9,014 nt of DNA from the NCBI GenBank assembly GCA_029054965.1, contig JAIDEF010000148.1, positions 1 through 9,014 on the forward strand, written 5' to 3'. Shown piece after piece: positions 1-5,634 of this stretch. Numbering within the stretch: position 1 is the stretch's first letter; each line of letters begins with the position of its first letter. The notes beneath the pieces were generated by a model that was not told the origin of the DNA, made no database searches, and saw only the letters and a list, made by a program, of their open reading frames with translations. Origin of the DNA: Eubacterium sp. (lineage in GTDB: Bacteria; Bacillota; Clostridia; Oscillospirales; Acutalibacteraceae). The position numbers were made by a program, and so were the translations under genes.

Positions 1-21
1 ACAGCATCTTATTCAGTGTAG
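1..21 (+). CDS. possible 3' end of an upstream small ORF (partial)
   Basis: In the frame starting at base 1 the first seven codons read Thr-Ala-Ser-Tyr-Ser-Val-stop. Alone this is too short to prove a gene. It is listed because the next ORF (85-192) ends His-Pro-Tyr-Thr-Val-stop, so both would end in Tyr-(Ser/Thr)-Val. The 63 bases to the next start codon contain no convincing promoter, which fits co-transcription with something upstream. It could equally be chance: a stop codon in a given frame is common in AT-rich DNA. Confidence 0.25.
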   Translation, partial: TASYSV

Positions 22-28
22 CATATTT

Positions 29-46
29 TGTCCTTGGAGAGGGACA
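29..46 (+). other. small inverted repeat upstream of the peptide gene
   Basis: TGTCC at 29-33 is repeated inverted as GGACA at 42-46, with an extra T-G pair inside, giving a six-pair stem and a six-base loop. No T-run follows, so it is not an intrinsic terminator. It lies about 40 bases before the start codon at 85. It may be a weak mRNA hairpin or an operator half-site pair, or it may mean nothing. Confidence 0.25.
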
Positions 47-84
47 TTAATAACTACTACTCTATTATACGAGGTGAACATATT

Positions 85-192
85 ATGACAAATAAATTGA
101 CTTATTCAATCGACCCTATCCAGATGACCCAGCAGAAAAAAGATAACTCAAAATACCAATTTGCCGAAAATGTTCACCCATATACTGTGTGA
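85..192 (+). CDS. 35-residue putative exported peptide or leader peptide
   Basis: An ATG at 85 preceded by GAGGTGA at 71-77 (seven-base spacer) opens 35 codons ending in TGA at 190-192. The same GAGGTGA core precedes the transporter gene at 267. The product is polar and slightly basic (four Lys, two Asp, one Glu). It has no cysteine, no hydrophobic signal-peptide core and no Gly-Gly-type processing site, and it ends Asn-Val-His-Pro-Tyr-Thr-Val. Lack of Cys argues against lanthipeptide or sactipeptide chemistry, and no modifying enzyme lies nearby in the window. A strong terminator starts 21 bases after the stop, followed by two ABC exporters, as expected for an abundant small peptide with its dedicated exporter. 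The alternative is a regulatory leader peptide acting on the terminator. I do not recognise the family; the function is inferred from context only. Confidence 0.6.
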   Translation: MTNKLTYSIDPIQMTQQKKDNSKYQFAENVHPYTV

Positions 193-212
193 GCGTTTAA
201 CTTGTCCTATTC

Positions 213-241
213 AGACCCGGCAGATTGCCGGGTCTTTTTTT
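213..241 (+). terminator. intrinsic terminator/attenuator between peptide and exporter genes
   Basis: AGACCCGGCA (213-222), a three-base loop and TGCCGGGTCT (226-235) make a perfect ten-pair GC-rich stem running into seven consecutive T (235-241). It lies 21 bases after the peptide stop and 25 bases before the ATG of the first ABC gene. The space after it is nearly filled by the ribosome binding site and shows no promoter, so the transporter genes must be reached by read-through or regulated antitermination. Confidence 0.92.
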
Positions 242-266
242 ATTCTTTTACAAATGAGGTGACATA

Positions 267-2072
267 ATGAGAATCGTTAATCTTAAGGACCACAAAAAGG
301 TTCCTGTTTTTAAAAATATAAAATATGCCGTAAAAATGATATGGCAGGCAGATAAAATGCTGCTTTCAGGATACATATTAAGCAGAACTGCTGAAAATAT
401 TTTTTCACTGTTCATACAAAACATACTGTTTTTAAAGGTACTGCTTACTGCTATTGACGGAGAGCGTGACTTTAAGGTATACATCAAATACCTTGTGATG
501 TTTCTGATTGCATCTGTTATTACGAAGGCTTTGGGCTGGACGGGCAACTACCTGCACCAATATGCAACAAAAAAAGTGCTCAAAAGACTTAACAACAAAA
601 TATTCGACAAGGCAGAACAGCTTGACATAAGCTGCTATGAGGACCCTGAATTTTATGATAAATACCAAAGGGCAACGCTTATTCTGCAATACGGATATTT
701 TGACATACTTTGCTACGATATAGCCTATATTATCGGATGTCTGCTGTCCTTTGCCTTTGTTGTAGCAACTGTAACAATCATTGACCCTGCATATCTTCTG
801 TTTCTGCTGCCTGTTATTCTTGTTTTCACAATTGAAATGTCAAAAAGCCGTTGTGTTTACGAGCGTGATTTGCAGATGACAACAAACAACAGAATTAAAG
901 CTTATATACAGAGAACTGTATTTTTAAAGGACTTTTCAAAGGACATGCGTACATCAAATATTTTTGCTGTATTAATGAAACGCTTTGACAAAGCAATAAA
1001 ATCAAATATTGAAATACTCAAAAAATACGGTCTCAAGCTTTTTATTTACAGCATGGCAAGCTCGCTTTTCAGTGAGTTCATACCGATTATAGGCACATAT
1101 ACCCTTGCCGGATACCAGTTTATTCATACAAATAAGATGACAATATCGGGCTTTTCTGTTGTACTTTCATCAATCAATTCTGTCAGAAATGCAACAATGG
1201 ATATAGCCGAATGCTTTGATGAGCTGAGTCAGATGGCACTTTATTTTCAGAATTTAAAGGACTTTTTTGAATACGAGCCTAAAATCGTATCAGGCTCAAA
1301 AATGGCTGAGGAATTTGAAAGCCTTGAGCTGAAAAATGTATCCTTTAAATATCCGAGTGCAAATGAAGACACACTTAACAATATCAGCTTAAAAATCAAT
1401 AAGGGTGACACTATTGCAATCGTTGGCATTAATGGCGCTGGCAAATCCACACTTGTCAAGCTGCTGCTCAGGTTTTACGATGTTACTGAAGGCGAGATAT
1501 TATATAATGGTATAAACATTAAAAAATATGATGTTGAGTCACTGAGAAACAGATTTGGAACTGTTTTTCAGGATTACAAGAATTTCGCAATTTCTGTTTT
1601 TGAAAATGTTATCTGCCACAGATGTGACGATGACGATAAGGAAATTGCTAAGAATGCGTTAATTCAAAGCGGTGTATGGGACAAAATCACCACCTTTGCA
1701 AATGACGGCGACACACTTTTAACACGAGAATTTGATGAAAACGGCGCAGGACTTTCAGGCGGTGAAAACCAGAAGGTATCAACCGCAAGACTGTTTGCAA
1801 AGGATTTTGACCTTGCAATACTGGACGAGCCGAGCTCTGCCCTTGACCCTATTGCTGAATATAAAATGTATGAAAACCTGATTTCAGCAACAAAAAACAA
1901 AACCGTTATTTACATATCACACAGGCTTTCAAGTGCCGTTTTATCTGACAAAATTTATGTTTTAAGCGGCGGACAGATTATTGAAAGCGGTAATCATCGT
2001 GAGCTTATGACCCAGCAGGGCGAATATGAAAAAATGTTCAGCCTGCAGTCAAAAAGCTATAGCATAGAATAG
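267..2072 (+). CDS. ABC transporter half-molecule, fused membrane and ATPase domains (first of pair)
   Basis: A 601-residue exporter-type ABC half-transporter acting in the cytoplasmic membrane. Residues about 30-300 form the membrane domain, with hydrophobic stretches near 31-60, 72-90, 150-190 and 256-287. The ATPase domain has Walker A GINGAGKST at 387-395, Q-loop Gln435, signature LSGGE at 496-500, Walker B with Asp520-Glu521, D-loop SALD at 524-527 and switch His552, so it looks catalytically intact. There is no N-terminal C39 peptidase domain, so it cannot itself cut a leader peptide. A segment reading LLTREFDENG lies just before the signature, and its counterpart is present in the second transporter. 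GAGGTGA at 256-262 supports the ATG at 267. The last codons and stop lie inside the left terminal repeat of the element at 2057-2337. It most likely forms a heterodimer with the product of 2352-4145; the substrate is unproven, with the 35-residue peptide as first candidate and drug efflux as alternative. Confidence 0.95.
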   Translation: MRIVNLKDHKKVPVFKNIKYAVKMIWQADKMLLSGYILSRTAENIFSLFIQNILFLKVLLTAIDGERDFKVYIKYLVMFLIASVITKALGWTGNYLHQYATKKVLKRLNNKIFDKAEQLDISCYEDPEFYDKYQRATLILQYGYFDILCYDIAYIIGCLLSFAFVVATVTIIDPAYLLFLLPVILVFTIEMSKSRCVYERDLQMTTNNRIKAYIQRTVFLKDFSKDMRTSNIFAVLMKRFDKAIKSNIEILKKYGLKLFIYSMASSLFSEFIPIIGTYTLAGYQFIHTNKMTISGFSVVLSSINSVRNATMDIAECFDELSQMALYFQNLKDFFEYEPKIVSGSKMAEEFESLELKNVSFKYPSANEDTLNNISLKINKGDTIAIVGINGAGKSTLVKLLLRFYDVTEGEILYNGINIKKYDVESLRNRFGTVFQDYKNFAISVFENVICHRCDDDDKEIAKNALIQSGVWDKITTFANDGDTLLTREFDENGAGLSGGENQKVSTARLFAKDFDLAILDEPSSALDPIAEYKMYENLISATKNKTVIYISHRLSSAVLSDKIYVLSGGQIIESGNHRELMTQQGEYEKMFSLQSKSYSIE

Positions 2073-2337
2073 TCGAACACAATATGCCGAAAACTTGTTC
2101 TTGCGACGAATTTTCACGTTTTCACTGTTGAAAGGCGTCAGCCTTTCTGCCATCTCAAACGCAAAAATTCATTCACAACTCCAGCGATTTCGGTGCAAGC
2201 AGTTTAAAATAGACATATTTTTGATGAAACAAGGCACAAAATCGATGGCATACTGCCGTATGGCGAGATTTTTAACGCAGTTTCTGCGGAAATAGGTCAT
2301 TTTAAACCATATCGATTTCGACTATCCTATGCTGTAG
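2057..2337. mobile_element. MITE-like element with 30-bp terminal inverted repeats
   Basis: The segment 2057-2086 and the reverse complement of 2308-2337 agree at 25 of 30 positions and share the block ATAGTCGAA, which marks the ends of a 281-bp element. AAAG occurs immediately outside both ends (2053-2056 and 2338-2341), a possible 4-bp target duplication, though short enough to be chance. Inside are three perfect small hairpins: GAAAGGC/GCCTTTC at 2130-2147, CATAC/GTATG at 2249-2262 and CGCAG/CTGCG at 2276-2288. No transposase is encoded, so movement would need an enzyme acting in trans. A 66-codon frame starting with TTG at 2095 fills most of the interior, but it has no ribosome binding site and is probably not a gene. 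The left repeat overlaps the end of the first transporter gene, and the right end abuts the ribosome binding site of the second. Confidence 0.7.
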
Positions 2338-2351
2338 AAAGGAGAGAGAGT

Positions 2352-4145
2352 ATGAAAACTAAGAAGCAAAAAACAGAGCACTCCATGTTATCAAACATAA
2401 TGTACTTTTTAAAGCTGCTGTTCTCCATATCACCGCTGCTTGTTATCGGTGAATGCATATGGGGCATTGTTCTTGTTCTGCCCACAAGGCTTATCAGCGT
2501 GCTTGGTGTTAAGTATATGATTGACATTGTAACAAGCGGAGAAAATCTGAACCGATTATATATTGTAGTGGCAGTTGTTGCGGCAGTGCTGATAATAAGT
2601 AAGCTTGCAGCATGGATATTCAGGGAATTTTTCTGGAATGTTGAAAAAGAAAAGGTTTATAAAGGACTTAACGAAAAGCTCTATACTAAGGCAAAAAACC
2701 TTGACCTGGAGTCATATGACAACCCTGCCTTTTATAACAATTTCATTTTAACAATTGAATCCTCATCGGACAATATTCAAAACATACTTGGCCTTGTGAG
2801 AAACTACATTGGCAACGTGGTGTCACTCATAACAATATCGTCAATTCTGTTAGCAATTGACCCTATATGCCTTTTAATCATTCTTGTGTTTGTGGGCATA
2901 TTTATGCCGCTGAGCAAAAAAATCGGTACACTGCAGATGGGCAGAAGGATTGACAACACCAAATTTCACAGACGCAGTGACTACTTTCAGCGAATATTTT
3001 ATTTGCAGGACTATGCAAAAGAGGTCAGAATGAATAACATCAAGCCCATTCTGATTGATAACTATAATGACGCTGCCGACAAGGTTGTTGAAAACCAGAA
3101 AAAATACTGGTCAAAAATATCACTTCTTTATTTCATTCAGGATTTCGGTGTGCAGATTTTAGGCTTTATGTTTGTTCTTCCCCTTTACCTTGGCTACTGT
3201 GTACTGATTGAAAAATCCATATCAGCAGGTGATTTTGTTGCATCCTTCAATGGTGCATATGCCATTGCATCCTCAATCAACTTTTTAACAGTCTGGGCTT
3301 TAGCAAGATTTGAGGAGCAGGGCAAAATGATTGAAAAATATCGTGAATTTTTAAAGACAGAAAGCAAAATCAATGATGGTAAAAACACGGCAGAAATCAC
3401 AGAGCCTAAAAAGATTGAAATTAAAAATCTATCCTTTACCTATCCGGGGAATACTAAGCCAACCCTTAAAAATGTTAATATGACAATAAAACCCTATGAA
3501 AAAATTGCACTTGTAGGCTTTAACGGTGCAGGCAAAACCACACTTACAAATCTGCTTTTAAGGCTTTATGATGTCAGCGAAGGTGAAATTCTTATTGACG
3601 GAGAAAACATAAAAAACGCCACTGTAAAATCACACCGTGACAGATTTACTGCAGTATTTCAGGACTTTCAGATTTTCTCCTGCTCAGTTGGCGAAAACGT
3701 GGCACTTGATGTTAACCCCGACAAGAACCGGGTTAACGAGGCACTTTCACACAGCGGATTTAACAAGAAGCTGCCAAACGGCACTGATACAGAACTCCTG
3801 AGAGAATTTGATGACAGCGGTGTAATGCTTTCAGGCGGCGAAAGCCAGAAGATAGCTATTGCCCGTGCCTTCTATAACCACTGCCCTTACATAATTCTTG
3901 ATGAGCCATCAGCAAACCTTGACCCTATTGCTGAATATAAGCTCAATCAGTCAATGCTTGAGGCTGCTGAGGATAAAACGGTTATCTTTATTTCTCACAG
4001 ACTGTCAACAACAATCAATGCAGACAGGATTTTTGTTATGGAAAATGGTGAAATCATTGAAAGCGGCTCACACTCCGAGCTTATGGCGCTGAACAAAACC
4101 TATGCAAAGATGTTTAATATGCAGGCAGAAAAGTATAAGGTATAA
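2352..4145 (+). CDS. ABC transporter half-molecule, fused membrane and ATPase domains (second of pair)
   Basis: A 597-residue paralogue of the preceding transporter, almost the same length and collinear with it. Both carry a Tyr-x-x-Pro-x-Phe-Tyr motif in the membrane domain (Y122-Y128 here, Y124-Y130 in the partner). Hydrophobic stretches lie near 22-55, 68-90 and 148-187, and again around 260-300. The ATPase domain has Walker A GFNGAGKTT at 389-397, Q-loop Gln437, signature LSGGE at 493-497, Walker B Asp517-Glu518 and switch His549. All catalytic residues are consensus, so this is not a pair with one degenerate site. LLREFDDSG before the signature matches the partner's insert. AAAGGAGAG just upstream supports the ATG at 2352. 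The pair presumably forms one heterodimeric exporter and ends at the terminator 4150-4188. No peptidase or extra substrate-binding domain is present. The exporter class is secure; the substrate is not. Confidence 0.95.
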   Translation: MKTKKQKTEHSMLSNIMYFLKLLFSISPLLVIGECIWGIVLVLPTRLISVLGVKYMIDIVTSGENLNRLYIVVAVVAAVLIISKLAAWIFREFFWNVEKEKVYKGLNEKLYTKAKNLDLESYDNPAFYNNFILTIESSSDNIQNILGLVRNYIGNVVSLITISSILLAIDPICLLIILVFVGIFMPLSKKIGTLQMGRRIDNTKFHRRSDYFQRIFYLQDYAKEVRMNNIKPILIDNYNDAADKVVENQKKYWSKISLLYFIQDFGVQILGFMFVLPLYLGYCVLIEKSISAGDFVASFNGAYAIASSINFLTVWALARFEEQGKMIEKYREFLKTESKINDGKNTAEITEPKKIEIKNLSFTYPGNTKPTLKNVNMTIKPYEKIALVGFNGAGKTTLTNLLLRLYDVSEGEILIDGENIKNATVKSHRDRFTAVFQDFQIFSCSVGENVALDVNPDKNRVNEALSHSGFNKKLPNGTDTELLREFDDSGVMLSGGESQKIAIARAFYNHCPYIILDEPSANLDPIAEYKLNQSMLEAAEDKTVIFISHRLSTTINADRIFVMENGEIIESGSHSELMALNKTYAKMFNMQAEKYKV

Positions 4146-4149
4146 ACAC

Positions 4150-4188
4150 AAATCCGCAGAAGTAATACTTCTGCGGATTTTATTTGTT
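4150..4188 (+). terminator. intrinsic terminator of the transporter operon
   Basis: A perfect 14-pair stem (4150-4163 with 4167-4180, three-base loop) centred on CCGCAGAAG/CTTCTGCGG begins five bases after the stop of the second ABC gene and runs into TTTTATTTG. On the minus strand the same stem is followed by TTTGTGTTTA, so it may also stop transcripts arriving from the convergent regulator gene. Confidence 0.9.
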
Positions 4189-4200
4189 GATGTAACATTT

Positions 4201-4251
4201 CGTAGGGGCGGATATTATCCGCCTGCGGGCACATAATATGTGCCCCTACCG
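4201..4251. repeat. compact palindromic intergenic repeat with two internal hairpins
   Basis: GTAGGGG at 4202-4208 pairs with CCCCTAC at 4243-4249 and encloses two nearly loopless perfect hairpins: GGCGGATA/TATCCGCC (4207-4223) and GGGCACATA/TATGTGCCC (4227-4245). The inner arms overlap the outer arms, so the shapes are alternatives: one long stem or two adjacent hairpins. It sits between two convergent genes and ends five bases before the regulator's stop codon. It has no coding frame. This layout is typical of dispersed palindromic units in gut Firmicutes; that resemblance is from memory, and only one copy is in the window. Confidence 0.75.
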
Positions 4252-4256
4252 AAAAT

Positions 4257-4718
4257 TTATATTATCTTAATTGTAACTTTTTCACCGTTATCGCCGTCAA
4301 CAGTGATTAAATCATCAATTACTTCGCTTTCAACCGCAGTGTTAATTGCACAGCAAATGTTGTCATCAAGACCGAACATCGCGCCAATTTTCATACCTGC
4401 TGAAACAAGCTTAAAGGGTATGTTAATTTTACTGCTTTTTCCATCTGCGGATAAAACATTAATCTGAATAATTCGCTTTGTTTCAATTCTGCTGTTAACA
4501 GTTTTCTTTGAATGAATACTGCCCTGCTCATTCATCAGCTCGTCAATTGTTACACCGAAAATTTCTGCTATTTTCGGAAGAAGTGCTATATCAGGACAGG
4601 CAGCATCATTCTCCCACTTTGAAACTGCCTGAGGTGAAACACCGAGCATATTAGCAAGTTCCTCCTGAGTAAGATTATTCTTCTTTCTCAGCTCAGCAAT
4701 ATTTTTACCTAAATTCAT
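4257..4718 (-). CDS. XRE-family helix-turn-helix transcriptional regulator
   Basis: A 153-residue protein with an N-terminal Cro/C1-type DNA-binding domain (about 7-61; LTQEELANMLGVSPQAVSKW covers the recognition helices). A second region (about 82-153) reads like the small C-terminal domain seen in many Firmicutes HTH proteins, with Val-Leu-Ser-Ala-Asp-Gly, Ile-Pro-Phe and a final Asp-Gly-Asp-x-x-x-Lys-Val. I would place it tentatively among the SHOCT-like/YvlB N-terminal-type domains. No membrane segment is visible. The start at 4718 is chosen because a near-perfect AGGAGGTGA (4724-4732) lies five bases upstream and the HTH begins there. An in-frame ATG at 4775 with its own AAGGAG would add 19 residues. 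It is convergent with the transporter operon and lies beyond the end of the uronate operon with its own promoter. Its target is unknown; autoregulation or control of the neighbouring exporter are guesses. Confidence 0.88.
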   Translation of the reverse strand: MNLGKNIAELRKKNNLTQEELANMLGVSPQAVSKWENDAACPDIALLPKIAEIFGVTIDELMNEQGSIHSKKTVNSRIETKRIIQINVLSADGKSSKINIPFKLVSAGMKIGAMFGLDDNICCAINTAVESEVIDDLITVDGDNGEKVTIKII

Positions 4719-4784
4719 ATGTATCACCTCCTGCTTTACAAGCCCTGCATTTTCTTTCCGTTCCAAACCGAACATAGAATTCAA

Positions 4785-4790
4785 CTCCTT
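4785..4790 (-). promoter_or_regulatory. second ribosome binding site of the regulator gene (alternative start at 4775)
   Basis: On the minus strand AAGGAG lies nine bases before an ATG at 4775-4773 that is in frame with the HTH gene. Starting there adds Met-Phe-Gly-Leu-Glu-Arg and 13 more residues to the N terminus. With the stronger site at 4724-4732, the mRNA carries two usable starts, and both lie downstream of the promoter at 4810-4838. Confidence 0.5.
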
Positions 4791-4809
4791 CAAATTATTT
4801 GGTAATTCA

Positions 4810-4838
4810 ATTCTACATTCGCTGTATCAAATTAACAA
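4810..4838 (-). promoter_or_regulatory. sigma-A type promoter for the HTH regulator
   Basis: On the minus strand TTGTTA (4838-4833) and TAGAAT (4815-4810) are separated by exactly 17 bases, five of six and five of six matches to the -35 and -10 consensus boxes if the final bases are allowed to vary. Transcription would begin near 4803, about 28 bases before the first possible start codon. TTGAATT occurs twice between the -10 box and 4775, possibly operator half-sites for self-regulation. Confidence 0.6.
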
Positions 4839-4871
4839 TAACGCAGCGGTTGTGCTGTAAACTATCGGTTG

Positions 4872-4889
4872 AAAAATGGCTAAACCATT
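4872..4889 (-). terminator. weak possible terminator of the uronate operon
   Basis: Read on the minus strand, AATGG (4889-4885), a five-base loop and CCATT (4879-4875) are followed by three further T. It lies 11 bases after the HAD gene stop, where a terminator would be expected. The stem is short and AT-rich, so termination would be inefficient at best and some read-through into the HTH gene is possible. Confidence 0.3.
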
Positions 4890-4899
4890 AGTTGAGTGG

Positions 4900-5538
4900 C
4901 TATAGAACAGTCATAATCTCAGTTAAATTCTCACATTTTGCCATTAAAAAACTGTCTGTTTCAATCTCACCCTGCCACAAATCAGGCACCATAATAACCT
5001 TCATTCCTGCACGGTGAGCAGACAGCAATCCGTTTTTTGAATCCTCTATTGCAACACAATCGGAAGGTTTTTCGTTTAACGCCTTACAAGCCTTTAAATA
5101 AATATCAGGCTCAGGCTTTGATTTTTCAACCATATCGCCGCAGATAACTGCATCAAAATATTTTTCAATATCCTTTTCCTGCAAATGGTGGTGAACACTC
5201 TGTGAGCTTGTGGAGGAGGCAAGTGCAATTTTATAGCCCTTATTTTTAAGATAATCAAGTATTTCATAAAGTCCCGGTTTTTCAGGAACACCATATTTAT
5301 TGAAAAAATTATAGGAATAATCTCTGCCTGTTTGCTTGAATTTCACAGCATCAAAATCATCACCGAATTCATCCCTGATAATTTCAATTGCCTTGTCGGC
5401 ATTCATACCAAGTGTTTTAAGCACCATATACCCGGCTTTGCCGACGCCCATTACCTCACCTGCATAATCCCAGGCTTTCATACAAACACTTTCGGTGTCA
5501 AATAAAACACCATCCATATCAAAAACAACTGCTTTCAT
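4900..5538 (-). CDS. HAD-superfamily hydrolase, beta-phosphoglucomutase/phosphatase-like
   Basis: A 212-residue cytoplasmic protein with all HAD motifs. Nucleophile and acid are in FDMDGVLFDTE (Asp7, Asp9), motif II is Ser108-Ser109 in ALASSTSS, motif III is Lys141 in KSKPEPDIY, and motif IV is Glu165-Asp166 in IEDSKNG. The helical cap between residues about 15 and 80 places it in subfamily I, with beta-phosphoglucomutases and small sugar-phosphate phosphatases. The start at 5538 puts FDMDG at the usual distance from the N terminus, and GAGG at 5547-5544 precedes it; the upstream in-frame extension has no support. It is the last gene of the uronate operon, after the aldolase, but separated from it by two hairpins, so it is probably expressed at a lower level. 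It might recycle or detoxify a phosphorylated sugar from this pathway. The exact substrate cannot be read from the sequence. Confidence 0.88.
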   Translation of the reverse strand: MKAVVFDMDGVLFDTESVCMKAWDYAGEVMGVGKAGYMVLKTLGMNADKAIEIIRDEFGDDFDAVKFKQTGRDYSYNFFNKYGVPEKPGLYEILDYLKNKGYKIALASSTSSQSVHHHLQEKDIEKYFDAVICGDMVEKSKPEPDIYLKACKALNEKPSDCVAIEDSKNGLLSAHRAGMKVIMVPDLWQGEIETDSFLMAKCENLTEIMTVL

Positions 5539-5549
5539 AACTACCTCAT

Positions 5550-5583
5550 AAAAACAGTCGGCAAAGACAAACCCTCGCCGACT
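5550..5583 (-). terminator. intrinsic terminator/attenuator before the HAD gene
   Basis: On the minus strand AGTCGGC (5583-5577) pairs with GCCGACT (5562-5556), extendable inward by four pairs including two G-U, and is followed by G and then five T (5554-5550). The T-run ends only 12 bases before the HAD start codon, so downstream expression depends on read-through. Confidence 0.7.
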
Positions 5584-5591
5584 CTTAAGCA

Positions 5592-5627
5592 GGCAATAGC
5601 CGAACAAAACAAGGTCTGACTATTGCC
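5592..5627 (-). other. stem-loop directly after the KDPG aldolase gene
   Basis: GGCAATAG and CTATTGCC (5592-5599 with 5620-5627) form an eight-pair stem, extendable by one G-U and one G-C pair, with a loop of about 16-20 bases. It begins eight bases after the aldolase stop and has no U-run. It could stabilise the 3' end of the upstream mRNA segment or help the terminator that follows at 5550-5583. Confidence 0.55.
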
Positions 5628-5634
5628 CATCATT

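Noticed and set aside
63..68. TATTAT as a -10 box for the peptide gene
   Set aside because: Transcription would begin inside or after the ribosome binding site at 71-77 and there is no -35 box at the right distance.
2095..2295. 66-codon frame starting with TTG inside the MITE-like element
   Set aside because: TTG start without a ribosome binding site, composition not resembling a folded protein, and full overlap with hairpins of the repeat element; more likely a by-product of the element.
2221..2333. Search for a promoter within the element driving the second ABC gene
   Set aside because: TTGATG at 2221 has no matching -10 box at 16-18 bases, and the TATCCT/TATGCT strings near 2323-2333 have no -35 box.
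2057..4251. Repeats considered as CRISPR or tRNA-like structures
   Set aside because: There is no regular direct repeat-spacer pattern, and the palindrome at 4201-4251 is too short and lacks tRNA landmarks.
5539..5607. N-terminal extension of the HAD protein to 5607
   Set aside because: The added residues overlap the terminator stem and lack homology features; FDMDG sits correctly with the start at 5538, which has its own ribosome binding site.
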